Below, in pieces: positions 12,472-23,954 of a stretch of 64,000 nt of DNA; position 1 is the first letter of the stretch, and every line of letters starts with the position of its first letter. Origin of the DNA: Melieria omissa (lineage: Eukaryota > Arthropoda > Insecta > Diptera > Ulidiidae); the NCBI GenBank assembly GCA_963971225.1, contig OZ020267.1, forward strand, positions 119,343,891 through 119,407,890, read 5' to 3'. Under the pieces are notes generated by a model, which saw only the letters and a program-made list of their open reading frames with translations, ran no database searches and had not been told where the DNA came from. The position numbers were made by a program, and so were the translations under genes.

Positions 12472-13759
12472 ACACTTCGTTCAATAATGTGTGTGACTGA
12501 CACATAGATGGCGGCACTAATACTAAATCAATATTTTTTTCGAAATTGTGAACCTTTTTAGGCTTACTGTCAAAATTATATGTCAATCCGACCATTAGTT
12601 TACAAGTTACAGTGCTTTAAGTGACACTACTTTTGAGTTTTCAAAAAAAATGAATTCAAAGCAATTCCGTGTGCTGATTTATCATTGTTTTTTAATGAAA
12701 AAAAATACTGTTCAATGCCAGGAATGGCTTGAAAAACATTATTTGGACTCTGCTCCATCAAAAAGAACCATTTGTTATTGGTATGCCGAATTCAAACGTG
12801 GTCGTACAGACACCATGACATTCCATCTACTGGACGGCCAAATGACGCTGTTATTCCGGAAAACGTTGAAAAAACACTGAAAATCATTATGTCCGACCGT
12901 AAAGTGAAAGTGGGGGAGATTGCTGACATTCTAAAGATATCAGCAGGCAGTGTACACACCATAATACACGAACATTTGGTTATGAAAAAGGTGTTTTCGA
13001 AATGGGTGCCGCGTTTGCTCACACCGGAGCAAAAACAACAACGAATCGATGATTCAAAGAGCTGTTTGGACATGTTTACGCGCAACAAGTCGGAGTTTTT
13101 GCGTCGGTACATCACAATGGATGAAACATGGATCCACCATTTCACTCCAGAGTCAAATCGGCAGTCTGCTGAGTGGCATGCAACCGGTGAAAGCCGCCCA
13201 AAGCGTCCAAAGGCACAAACATCGGCTGGCAAGGTTATGGCGTCAGTATTTTGGGATGTGCACGGAATAACATTCATCGACTATCTTGAGAAAGGGAAAA
13301 CAATCAATAGCGACTATTATATAGCGTTGTTGGGACGTTTGAAAGAAGAAATCGCGATTAAGCGGCCCCATATGAAGAAGAAAAAAGTGTTGTTTCACCA
13401 AGACAATGCACCGTGTCACAAGTCGATGAAAACGATGGCAAAAATGCATGAATTGGGCTTCGAATTGCTTCCTCATCCCCCGTATTCTCCAGATCTGGCC
13501 CCCAGCGACTACTGGCTCTTCGCAGACCTCAAAAAGATGCTCCGTGGTAAGAGATTTGACTCAAATGATGAAGTAATCGCCGAAACTAACGCCTATTTTG
13601 AAGGCAAAGAAAAATCGTTCTACAAAGGCGGTATCGAAAGATTGGAAAAGCGTTGGAATGATTGTATCTCCCTAAAAGGGGACTATGTTGATGAATAAAA
13701 ATTTTTGGCAAAAAAATGTGTTTTAATTAGTTAGTCACATACATTATTGAACGAAGTGT
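12472..13759 (+). mobile_element. Near-intact mariner element, irritans (Himar-like) type
   Basis: Inverted ends ACACTTCGTTCAATAATG (12472) and its reverse complement ending at 13759 extend about 30 bp with few mismatches, and TA lies just outside both (12470-12471 and 13760-13761). The length of 1288 bp is normal for a full mariner. It carries one long transposase frame broken by a single frameshift, so this is the youngest-looking transposon in the window. Confidence 0.95.
12650..13698 (+). pseudogene. mariner transposase, single frameshift
   Basis: A cut-and-paste transposase that would excise and insert its element at TA. Translation starts at ATG 12650 with an N-terminal helix-turn-helix region (MNSKQFRVLIYHCF, SAPSKRTICYWYAEFKRG) and then slips frame between about 12800 and 12860. 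From there the second frame runs unbroken to TAA at 13696-13698. Catalytic Asp residues are present in TMDETWIHH, HQDNAPCH and PYSPDLAPSDYWLF, with 34 residues between the second and third (DD34D). WVPRLLTPEQKQQR and KVMASVFWDVHGI match the irritans (Himar1-type) subfamily. Without the frameshift the length would be about 350 codons, as usual. As it stands it should be inactive. Confidence 0.93.
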
Positions 13760-13914
13760 TATGTATGATCTTCATTGAGTAATTTCAACTATGCCATCAA
13801 ACTTTTTTTAGATAGACTAGGATTGTCTCATCAGGATTTCTGTCGCGGCTGCGAAGATGAGGAGGAAATAAAGTGCTACTTTTCTTATGCGGCAGCCTTG
13901 CATTTTGAACTATA

Positions 13915-14784
13915 CAGGGTTTTTCATTTCGAACCGAAAATTATGGCAGCCCTGCGTTCGACAACCGCAGCTGTCATCTGTCATTGCATTGTGTTCATAT
14001 TGTAGTTTAGTGTTTGCCATTTATGAAAATGGACCGATTTAGCATCGCTCAACGTGTAAACATAGTGAAAATTCACTACAAAATTGTTGAAAATTTGAGC
14101 ACCACTTTTCACGCACTAAGGAAGGATTTCGAACGTCACGGAAGGCCTGTTTTGTCAACAATTTCGTACAAGATGTACAGAGGCCAATACGTAATCGCCC
14201 TGCTCGTTCGGTCGAAAATATTGCTTCTTCGAAAATAACGAAGGACAGACCGTTACCGTCAATTCTGAACGTTATGGCCGTATGATAACCGAGTATTTGT
14301 GCCCAGCGATCGAAAATATGGATGTGGAGGAGATGTGGTTTCAACAGGATGGCACTACATGCCACACAACACGACCGAACATGACAGAATTGCAAACCAG
14401 GTTCGATGAACGCATAATTTCGCGTTTTGGTGATGCCAATTGGCCGTCAAGATCGTACGATCTGAACCCTTTGGACTTTTTTCTTTGGGGCTACGCGAAA
14501 GACCAAGTCTATGCAGACAATCCGCAGACTCTGGAGCATTTGAGGGACAACATACGTACAGTTCTTGGCGCCTTACAGCCTGCTATATGTAAAAACGTCA
14601 TCGAAAATTACCTAAAAAGAATCGAGGTGTGCCAGGCTGGTCGTGGCGGTAATTTGAATGATGTCATATTCCATTACTAATGGCACAAACCAAATATTAT
14701 TTTGGTAATAAAGTTTCATCAAATTTTTTAGTTTAATTGATTTTTGTCCTTATTTACTTTTTCGGCTCATGATGAAAAACCCTG
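13915..14784 (+). mobile_element. Internally deleted DD41D (rosa-like) mariner-superfamily element
   Basis: The ends CAGGGTTTTTCAT and ATGAAAAACCCTG form a perfect 13-bp inverted repeat with TA immediately outside on both sides. At 870 bp it has lost the middle of its transposase but kept both termini, so it could be mobilised only in trans. Confidence 0.85.
14029..14680 (+). pseudogene. DD41D rosa-like transposase, internally deleted
   Basis: The N-terminal DNA-binding part (DRFSIAQRVNIVKIHY) is followed by frameshifted remnants up to about 14270. The C-terminal catalytic half then runs from about 14282 to TAA at 14678-14680. It contains MWFQQDGTTCHTTR (second catalytic Asp) and WPSRSYDLNPLDFFLWGY (third Asp in PLDFF), with 41 residues between them by my count. 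The region that should hold the first catalytic Asp is missing. DD41D spacing marks the rosa group, known from tephritid flies; that link is established knowledge, the assignment of this copy is inference. Confidence 0.85.
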
Positions 14785-15744
14785 TACAATCTTAGCCAAA
14801 GTATGTATATTTGTTTATTTGGGCATGGTAAGTATTGCACCACTTGTGTATATAACCAGATTTATCGTAAGCTCAGGCTCGGGCAGGATAAGAGAGGCTT
14901 GCCACAACAAAACCCAACGTAGGTCATTATAGGTCCAATTATTCTACTAATGCTTCTTCCATTTTGAGAGTCTCCTCTGAAGTTGATAAGATCTTGTATT
15001 GTTTAGACGACGACAGACTAAAGTATTGTTCCAAATGCGCTGAAAAATTGCATATACTATATCATATATACGATTTAGAGCGGTTCGCTCTGTGACCAAT
15101 GGGGCTTACCCAAATCTTGCTCATCTTCCAAGCCTACCTCCGACCCTTCCTTTACACGAGACAAATTGAAGAATTGTTCATCTAATATTAGATCCTTTAT
15201 GACCACAACAATTCGCGGTAGTAGATGAAGGTGAAATAAGTTTCAAGACCACATCGCAAATCAATCGCTAAAATTCTTGGCGGCGTTAAGCTCAAAGTGA
15301 AATGACTCTCTGTACTGCAACAATAAAACAACAACCACAACGAACAATGCGCGCAGTAATAACAAAGAGGTTTTCAGGTGATGATTCAGCGAAAACCATT
15401 GAACAGGAAATTGCAACGAAGGGCACCCGAAAGGAGGACGTAAACATTCGCGCATACCGGCACAACTTAGTTGCGAGATTCTTCGAGCTTAAGGCGTCCA
15501 CACTCATAAACATATTCTGTGCATTCGATGAATACACTTAACGACATATTGTAAAGTGTGATATTTTATGCCGGGGTCTGTTCCGGCCGAGGCATTAAAG
15601 TTAGCATAAAAATTGATGGTAGTAAAATATTGGACCAAGCGAGTACCCGCCGTTGAAAGACAGCACACTTTACGTGCTGGTCCCCAGCTTTGCAATTCCG
15701 CCTACATACCTTCGTATTTCATTCATATGCACATATAGTAAGCT
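14785..15744. other. No gene seen
   Basis: A 79-codon frame at 15302-15541 with no family resemblance is the longest open stretch. Nothing else recognised. Confidence 0.4.
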
Positions 15745-16230
15745 ATGTATCGCTTATATCTTACCAGTTATTGTACCTGTAGTAGCCGTCTCAAAGTCAT
15801 AACTGAGTTTTCGGATTTAGGTGTCTACTTCGACTCAAAATTTTTATTTCACAAGAACCACCTTTTCAGTTCGAACTTCACTGATCCATATACACTAAAA
15901 CTACTTTACAATTTTATTACTGGTTCGCTCAAAATTGGAATATGCAGTCTTTATCTGGAGGCCCTTCTATGAGTGCCGCATAAAACGATTAGAACGCATT
16001 CAAAAGGCTTTCCTTTGGTTTGCTCTTCGTTCCTCATTGATTTGCGCTCTTTAAATAGCTGAAGATCATTCCTCTGTATAATGACTCATCGTGAATACTT
16101 CAACGTTCAATAAACTGTTAAGCTTCGTTGAGAACTCTACAAAGTCAAGATCTCTTTCTTATTCCACTTTGCAAAACTATTTATTCTTTAAATGCCCCAA
16201 TTTTGCGAGCTTTGACTGAGGCTAACTCAT
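15745..16230 (+). pseudogene. Jockey-like non-LTR reverse transcriptase remnant
   Basis: Translation gives RLKVITEFSDLGVYFDSKF and FTDPYTLKLLYNF, paralleling GLKVISVIKDLGVFFDSNF and FSDPYTFKLLYSAF in the copy on the other strand at 17585-18247. Past 15972 the similarity continues in other frames (RLERIQKAF-like). It is a heavily decayed C-terminal fragment of the same family, in opposite orientation, without the catalytic YADD box. Confidence 0.7.
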
Positions 16231-16360
16231 TCTCAAATTCATTGGATTTTTAATTTTTTTATCTAAAAATATATTTAAGAATTCGCTGAAAAGGCTCAAA
16301 GGATAATTTTTTAATATCGATACTATCTCACTATTGTTATTCTGTTAGTCTGTATGTATA

Positions 16361-16407
16361 AAAATATCCTAGAATTAGTAAACAATTCACTAATTCTAGG
16401 ATATTTT
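16361..16407. repeat. Perfect 19-bp hairpin
   Basis: AAAATATCCTAGAATTAGT and its exact reverse complement flank a 9-base loop (AAACAATTC). It could be a decayed foldback or a structured RNA; no further context supports either. Confidence 0.6.
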
Positions 16408-16920
16408 TTTAAATAATAAATAAATAATAAATCTATTTCGATCACATACTCTTGTAAATTATTTCAAATTACAGGAGCAACCCCAAATCGGTTAAATCTA
16501 AGTGTAGTTTGTTTTTGGCATTTTCAATGCTTTCGGGTCACGTTGCTTTGTCCGCGACACTAGAACTCGGACTTTGCTGCGATTACGAAGTGCAAGTGGG
16601 AGGTAATCGTACATTATGCATACGTTTATGAGTATAAGTAATATGTTAAAAAAGTACCGGGAATTTTTAATTTAAATGATTGACACGGAATTTAATTGCT
16701 TGACACGAGTACGAACTGTCAGCGAGTTTGTTACAGTAGTTGGTTGAATCTGCAACAATAATTCCAGGTTATTTATTGACAGAATACGAGTATACGTATG
16801 TGCATGTTCCATTGTATCGAGTGGGCCATCAAGTGGTTTCTTTAAAAAAATACAATAAAATGAACAAAATTAAATTTTTTCATGTATTATGGCTTTATTA
16901 GTAAGAGCAAACATTCCCAT

Positions 16921-17207
16921 TAATTATGGAATACAACGTCGTTCAAGTGGCTACCTCGGCTGCCTTCGTCGTAGCGCATTCTGTGACTCCAATTTTCCAA
17001 GACCTTGTTGATGGTTTCAGTCTGTAGCTCATGGATTGCTTGGATGATATTGGTCTTAAGTGCGAGAATCGTTTCTGCATTGTTGGTATAACATCGGTCC
17101 TTCACGGTTCCCCACAAAAAAAGTCCAGAAGGGGTTAAACCGCAGCTCCGAGGCGGCCAATAGACATTGCCAAGACGGCTGATAGCACGATTTGGGCACA
17201 GTTTGGG
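16921..17207 (-). pseudogene. DD41D rosa-like transposase, C-terminal fragment
   Basis: The minus-strand translation reads AISRLGNVYWPPRSCGLTPS, then LFLWGTVKDRCYTNN, and ends GSHLNDVVFHN. It aligns with the C-terminal quarter of the transposases at 13915 and 45797. Where those have the third catalytic Asp (PLDFF, PCDFF) this copy has Gly (PSGLF). No terminal repeats were found. Confidence 0.8.
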
Positions 17208-17224
17208 CTACGCAACACTCACTT

Positions 17225-18290
17225 TAAAAATAAGTTTTCAATATTTTATTGTTTATTAATTAAATCTAATCAAATTACAGACTTAGAAATAACAGGTGTA
17301 AATTCAAACAAATTCGAAAAATTTAAGTATATTTTATACTTATTTATACTTACTTAGGTACTTATAATTAGATAACATGATGCAAAATACGTTTAACGGT
17401 AACGCGAGATCAATATCCAAAGAATTTCAGAGGCTATTAAATTCAGTTAAAACTCTAGTAATAGGAGCATTTTTGGCATAATTGGTCTTATTTATTCATT
17501 TATTTTTAGAATTGTTTTAAAAAATTGGTCTTGTTAATGCCAACATTAAAGAGCTCAGACCGCCGAAGAGATCTGGCTGGAGTATTAAAATGAATTTTTT
17601 TTAAGAAGAGACGAGCAGTCAATAAGTCCATTCACGATATTATATAAAAATTTCAATGAGAGAAAAGATCTTCTACTGTGTAGAGATTTCAAGTTTAGAA
17701 GTTGACAACATGCGTCATAGGAGGGAATCGGATCTGAAAAATTCAGGGAACGAAGGGAAAAGCGAATAAAAACCTTCTGCACTCGTTCAAGCCGATTTAT
17801 ACTTAAGGCATAGAATGGCCTCCAAATGCCGGCTGCATATTCTAGCCTTGAACGAACAAAGGCGGAATAAAGTAACTTGAAAGTATAAGGGTCAGAGAAG
17901 GTAGAACAGTTGCGACGAATAAAGGCTAACATAGAATACGATTTGGAGATGTCAATATGTGCAGAAAAGGAGAAATTAGAATCGAAGAAGACACCTAGGT
18001 CTTTGATAACACTGATCACTTTAAGCCCAGAGTTTGAGATAAAGTAGGAAGCATGAAAAGAAATACGTTTTTTAGCGAAATTTAGTTGGAAACATTTATT
18101 TGCATTAAGAAAGAGACGATTTCTGACACACCCCTCATTTAAGATGTTAAGCTCAGCTTGAAGCGCAGAGGAATCCTTAGGGGTTCTAATCTCAGAGTAG
18201 ATTTTAAGGTCGTCTGCATACAAAACCAAGACTAGAAAGCTTAGCAAGTAAAATTTTATGAGAGACTCTATCAGACTCTATTTCCCAACC
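17225..18290 (-). pseudogene. Jockey-like non-LTR retrotransposon, 5'-truncated and internally deleted
   Basis: The minus-strand frame 17585-18247 holds the reverse-transcriptase catalytic box LVLYADDLKIYSEI, then LNANKCFQLNF, VIKDLGVFFDSNFSF, RSRLEYAAGIW and RLERVQKVFIRFSLRSL, the usual order of the C-terminal half of a Jockey-type ORF2. Just upstream RVSHKILLAKLSSLG can be read, but it is followed almost at once by the YADD segment, so the block between is deleted. Past the stop near 17585 a shifted frame continues with NTPARSLRRSELFNV to about 17515, then an AT-rich untranslated tail. It copied RNA into DNA in its active state; this copy cannot. Confidence 0.85.
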
Positions 18291-19020
18291 TTGTTCAAGT
18301 GTAACGTTGCTCGTTCCGTGGAGGTATGGTACTGACTTTCTGTCAAGATTTCGATATCATTAAAAAAAAAACCACTAGATAGCCCACCTTTTACATGGGT
18401 GTAGGCGATTCGATTTATAAATAAAAAAGACGTTGGAGTGCTTAGTGCATAGTGACTGTGGCAACGTAAAAGTCGATCTTTGTGCCAATAGAACGAAGCC
18501 AGCAGGACCCGACTAGACTTTTCGATATTGGTTTTTGGGCCGAAACAATTGGATCGCCGGAGAAATGTCAAACCATCGGAAAACTCATGCACAAAGATTC
18601 ATGTGCACTGTACAATTTTAGTCACGAACAAAAAATACCCGAAATTGCTATTCACTTGTTTACTTTCCTATTTTCTATGCCATAGTTGTTAAATCTGTTA
18701 AATTAGTCATTGTAACTAAAAATGAGATTTCGTACATTTATACGTAGATCATATTATTACGTCTAACCCAGGAAAAAAAAATTATTTTATATTTATTTAT
18801 TTATTTTATTTTGCAACCTCATCACAAGACTAGTAGAATCGACTAAGCTACCGCCTCTGTTCGGTTATTACAGTTCAGTAGCTAACAAATAAGATATGAA
18901 AAAACAATTATTTGCTACCTGACAGTATTTTTTTAAATATATTTTGACCATGTTTGATAAAAATTGACATCTATGTAATGAAGCTTGATTCTATTGTTTT
19001 TAAGTTTTGCTAGAGGGTTG
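18291..19020. other. No gene seen
   Basis: AT-rich sequence with a TTTATTTATTTATTTTATTT tract near 18791. Nothing recognised. Confidence 0.4.
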
Positions 19021-20700
19021 ATGGTTTTTGATGAAATGCGAATTGGTCAAATGTGAGCGCTGTTTTCGTATTTACACGTTACAGTTTAAAGAACTCTATC
19101 GAATCGAACAATGTACGCGTTCTATGCGGTTCGGTGTAGGAGTCGGCACAAACCTGAATAGTAGCAGCTTGAAGCCAAGTATTGGCTTTTCACAGCAAAC
19201 GAGTGCGTCGCTCGTTGGCGCAGCTTTGCTTCGCGCTCGCAAGTGGATCCGGCTTAATTGCTCAGCAATCTGCAATCTGCGGAGTGCAATTAAATGTACG
19301 CGAACGAAAAGCAAATTTACGTTTGCTGTCAAAAGCTTGCGACGGCGCGTATTTAATAATGTGTAGGTACTTTTCAGCGTGTTTTACCTTTTCATGTTGT
19401 GTCATCATCATCATCAGCGCACACCGGCCGCCACCAGATATGGACTCGAGTGCAGCCACAGGCAGCCCGAACGGCCCAGACCTGAACGGCAGCAGCAATG
19501 GCAACAGAAACGAAATAAAAATCTTAAAGTCACAGTCTTAAAAGCATTTGCAGCCGAACAATAAAACGAACGCCAGTGCGAGTACGGATACGCGCTCATT
19601 TGCACTTGGAGCGCAAAGATATAATACATTTTTTGCGAGTTCGTTTTGACATGACAAGATAACGACAGGCGCGGGAACGGGAGCGCGGCGCACCGCGCAT
19701 GCTTCTGGCTGGAGTCGACGTCGGGGGCGTCGGCACGGAACGGGAGCGGGCGCAGGTACAGGATCGCCTGCACTAGCGGGTGAGGATGCATGTCGGTGGT
19801 TGTGCGGAGCAGCGGCGCTCGGCGATGTCGGCGGCCTCAAGTGAACACTGCTCATTGCGTCGACCACTAACTGAGAGGAGCTGTGCTCGTTGCTGTTTGG
19901 AATTCCTAGCTGCACGCCACCTACCCGCCGGCGTCACCCAACTGGCAACAGTAGTACCATTGCCCAGGGCCGAAGAGGAGAGCGCGCGCCGAAGCGACGC
20001 AGCGAGACAGCGGCTGGCGCAGCTAATGGCAATTTGCCTTCAGTGCGGAAATGCTGTCCTCTGCGACTGCAGTGCTGCCAGTTAACAGGCGAGGAGTAAC
20101 ACCGCACTGCTGAAGCGAGAACAGTGAGCTTTTGCCGTCATCGTCGTCGCCGCCGTGCCGTGGTGTCCGACAATGTGGCAAAGTTCTTAAGAAACCTTAA
20201 AAGCAAACAGCTGAACACCAAAAACGAAAACTTAATATTTCCAAGAAATTGCAAATTATTTTTGAGCTGAGCGCCTGCGCCTGACCATCACCATCACCAC
20301 CGCCGCCGCCGCCGCCGCACATCATACAGCGCACACGTCATTTGCACTCACAACGGATCGAGATCGACACGAGATGCGCTGATCGCGCAAGTAAATAGCA
20401 TCTGTATCTGTATCTGACTTTGCGTTTGCGTTTGCATTTGCATCTGTGTTTGTGTTAGCTTGTGCGGCGCGCAATGCGGCTCTTGAGCTGCGAAATGGAA
20501 TAAATGCGAACTTATTATGTACGTATGTATGTGTGCATGTAGGTACAAGACTCTGGTTCATTTGCACGTTGCCTTGAGCGCGGCCATTCCTTGCCTGCGA
20601 ATGCTTGTTGTAATTGTTACTTTTGCCGCCGCTGCGCGCGTGCGTCAGCTCCTGGGGCCGCGCCGTGCATAGGACTTTATGTCTCCATAAACCTTTTCAT
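19021..20700 (+). promoter_or_regulatory. GC-richer island, possible distal promoter or untranslated exon
   Basis: This stretch is GC-rich against its surroundings and has CCG and CAT/CAC runs (20287-20319) and short CAG-rich tracts, as in 5' leaders of developmentally regulated fly genes. Frames of 100 to 125 codons occur on both strands with Arg/Ala/Pro-rich translations and no family resemblance, which suggests they are by-products of composition. It may serve a distal Ca-beta promoter or an unrelated transcript. There is no direct transcription evidence. Confidence 0.3.
20287..20319. repeat. CAT/CAC then (CCG)n tract
   Basis: CATCACCATCACCACCGCCG and continuing CCG units, followed further on (20404-20455) by a TCTGTATC/GTTTGC hexamer-like tract. 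Confidence 0.8.
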
Positions 20701-22260
20701 TTTAATGATTTTTATTGCTGTGCGCATTCGTAAGATTTTATGAATCTGCACGCAATTTCATTGGTCCTGATTTAGGCTTACGAGTTGGCGCAAAGGATCC
20801 ACGATAAATGCATTTATTGTTCGCAGCTCACTCCATCCAACCACTTGTGGCACACAACAACAATGCGCAATTTTTGCAAATGTATTTGGTATAATTTCAA
20901 TGAGGAGGATGCTGGGTATGTTAGCTTCATAATGCATTAGCGACCCACAAGGACGCGCGTGATCGAGTGGATCTCTATTGCTTCGTCTCGATTGAAAATG
21001 AAGCAAGCCCGAAGACGCACTTTGCAAAACTTAATCTCTATGCGATCCGAATCCTGTAGTTTTTCCACAGCTCAATCGTGCTCAGCTTTGAAGAAGTTGA
21101 CAGACACATCCATGGGAAATGGTCAGCCGATTTACCATACATTACATACATTTGCCATATAGTATGTATGCAGATCGAGAACTCGTAGAAATTTTGATAT
21201 TTTTCTAAGGCAGTCGTAGTGTCTCTGTGGGTAAGACATTGGACCGCAAGCTAGAGGGTCGTGGACCCTTGTAAACAAATACAGAGAACTTTCATTGCGG
21301 TTGCTTTTCCAGCAGCTTAGGGCGTATGGGATCACTTGTCCTTTCAATTCAAATATCCCCGGAGATTCGAAATATCCATCCCACCTAAATGAAATCCCAT
21401 GTATTCGTACAGGTGAACTCGTTAAATCAGCTTATTTTATTTTTTTTAAGTTTAGATTGTTAAAATAGTTATTTATGGGTAGTTAATTGTTTATGACTTC
21501 ATTTAGACAATCTCAACCCAAAAAACACAAGCAATACATAGAAATTTTGTTGTTGTCGGTACGCTATCATCTATAGGTACTGAATTCGCCTTGTCTACAT
21601 ACATTTATGTATTAAGTATATAAATATTTTTATTTGTATTAATTTAATTCTGCTTCTAAAATCAAATATATGTAAAGGATTCTTCCAGCGATGTGGTAGA
21701 AAATTTGTTGGCATGTTGTAGTTCTACATGATATTTTTCTCTATATCTTTGCATTATTTAATATAGTAAAAAGAATTGCAGGATTATAGTAAGTGAAACG
21801 GTAGTCAGATCTCAGAAATAGCCATAGTTAAAAAATGTAGTGGCTATAAATCTGTTCTTCAAACGTGCTCTATAGAATCACTTGGGTAATGAAACGATAC
21901 TTTCTCGTTTTGACATTAAACCCATTCGAAACTCAGGGGGTTACAGTTAGTTACTATTCGATTGTGAAATACAGGTTACAGGTTAATTATGTATGTATTT
22001 ATATAATGGTCTGTTCTTCGCCCCATTTGGCGACTTGTCTTTGGGTTTTTCACACCTAGTTGGATGACAAAGCGGAAATACGAATGAAACCTGGATTTGC
22101 TACGAGTTTGTAGTGTCCACGCCACCATTCTGCAGACCGGTACTGCGTTTGCCATGGTGTGGCCTCAGTTCCGAATGCATACCGTCACCAAGCTACTGGA
22201 CCTTGAACTTGCGCGGTACAGGCTGTGACTGCCACAGCCGCTGATGCGAGGGTAATAAAA
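20701..22260. other. No gene seen
   Basis: No coding exon recognised. Near 21213 the sequence CTCTGTGGGTAAGACATTGG followed by GGTCGTGGACC loosely recalls tRNA A and B boxes, but no fold supports a tRNA gene. Confidence 0.4.
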
Positions 22261-22296
22261 ATTAAAATTTACACTTGAGTTTTCGCCATCGCCAAA

Positions 22297-22431
22297 ATGT
22301 TGCAATCCGCCATTGGAGCACTGCGGGAACGCGGCGATTCCCGAAGCTGTGGAGCGTTTAAAAGCTCTTTTATTGCTCTTATCGGCAGTTGTACTTTGGA
22401 TGCATTTTCGGCCGGCGAATTGGCCAGGTAA
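22297..22431 (+). CDS. Candidate small ORF or first coding exon, unknown protein
   Basis: ATG 22297 sits in a good fly initiation context (GCCAAAATG). An uninterrupted frame of 44 codons (starts MLQSAIGALRERGDS, ends DAFSAGELAR) runs to TAA at 22429-22431. The stop overlaps a textbook splice donor, CCAG|gtaagc at 22427/22428. If spliced, this is a 43-codon first exon ending in phase 2, which would not fit directly onto the phase-0 acceptor of Ca-beta at 57263. It lies in a GC-richer island. I do not recognise the sequence; it may be a small peptide, a first exon of another gene, or chance. Confidence 0.25.
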   Translation: MLQSAIGALRERGDSRSCGAFKSSFIALIGSCTLDAFSAGELAR

Positions 22432-23954
22432 GCCCGCTCCCCGCGCCCGCTGCCTTTCGACGACGAATTAAAACGCGGTGCGGGTATTTATGTACATTCG
22501 CGTTTACGGGCCGCACTGTGCGCCACCGTTTTTGCTCCCTCCAGTTCTAGGAATTGCGGTTGCAAATAGGCAGCACACACACCTAACCGCACGCCACATC
22601 CGATGCGACGCTGTGCGGTTTCTAACAAACACGATCAGCGCATTTTTGATACTTTTCGCCCTTGATGGCCGCAATGTAGCACACGAATTGCACGCAAAAA
22701 CAACTTGAAAGCCAAACTCATAAAACGCGCATGAGTAGGCCAAGAGTCCATGCAGATTGTGTGCAGGTACGGCAAGAACACCCGTTTGCCTTTGTACTTG
22801 CGCACACTCCATTCGTTCGCTCGCCCGGCCACCTGCCGCACCCGCCTCGTCCTAACACAGTCACGGCCACCGGGCCGTTAGGCTATCGTGGGGACTCACT
22901 CGCATTAGAGGCAACAGCGGCGCGCGGCATCTTCTACGCAGTGTTGCTCACAGTGCCGCAGTGCGCGAAACATTTGCAGTTGTTGCAAAAATTGCGGCCG
23001 ACGCGTCGAAGGCACACGGGCCGGCAACTGGGAAACAAACAGAACGCAAAAGGCAAAAGCTAAAAGGTCTCGCAATTCGGACCGCATTTCAAACGAGTGT
23101 TTTCACTTTTTATTCGCATCTGCGTTCCCCGAACGGGGGCAAAACGGCAAATTAGAGGCGCGGTGGTCGGCAGACGGCGCAGACGATGCAGTGGCAGTAG
23201 CAGTGGCTGAGCGCTGTCCGAATAGGAAACTGTGCCAAACCAACTCAGAAATATTGGTCATTCTCGCGTATGTACCGACGTGCGTTTGTGTCCATTTGAG
23301 CGCACACACACTCATACACATATTTATTTTGATGTATGTATGTATGTCCTTGTGAATGTGTTTGTTTATGAATGTTTGTACAACACACATTATAGGGAGC
23401 CATGTACAATAGGTACATCCAGTCAGCGGAAGTTTGCGATGAAGTAAATGGATAGTTGATGGCCCCGTTGCAGGCGGCAATGACGAATATTTTTTAATAT
23501 ATCTCCCTGTGAGTAAGTGGATTGAACATATCGTTATGCCAGTTTGAACGACATCTAATATATTCTAAGCAGCCAGCAAGCATTTAATTGCGTTGACGTC
23601 GTGGAAACTGAACTGAACATTCTCTCTCCTCGACATTAACGGTATGGCCGGTTTTATAAAGGAGTCACAATGACTCCCCTCTTTCATCCGAGAGGTGCGT
23701 AGTTAAGTCAGATGATGGACATGTGGTCATCCTTCCTTTTCTAGTGCTTTGTTAACTCCTCGTTTTTCGTCAGCAACTTCCAAAGAGTAGGCAACCAACT
23801 TTCTAACGTGTTTGCGATTGAACTATACAGCTTAGGAAAGTCTTCATTAATTCTAGACTATTTCCACAAAATTAAGAATGACATACAATAGACTTAAAAA
23901 ATCTTAAGCAATTGCTTCCTAGCAAAAGCAATTGCTTCTTTTATTGATCCGGTG
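22432..23954. other. GC-richer then AT-rich DNA, no gene assigned
   Basis: The island that starts near 22200 continues to about 23200 with several overlapping short frames on both strands, none recognisable. Then comes AT-rich DNA with TATGTATGTATG near 23333. Confidence 0.35.

Noticed and set aside
19182..20085. Overlapping 100-125-codon frames on both strands
   Set aside because: Translations are Arg/Ala/Pro-rich and occur on both strands of a GC-rich island, as expected from composition rather than coding.
21205..21265. tRNA-like sequence with GTGGGTAAGACATTGG and GGTCGTGGACC
   Set aside because: The spacing is roughly right but the B box is degenerate and no cloverleaf forms.
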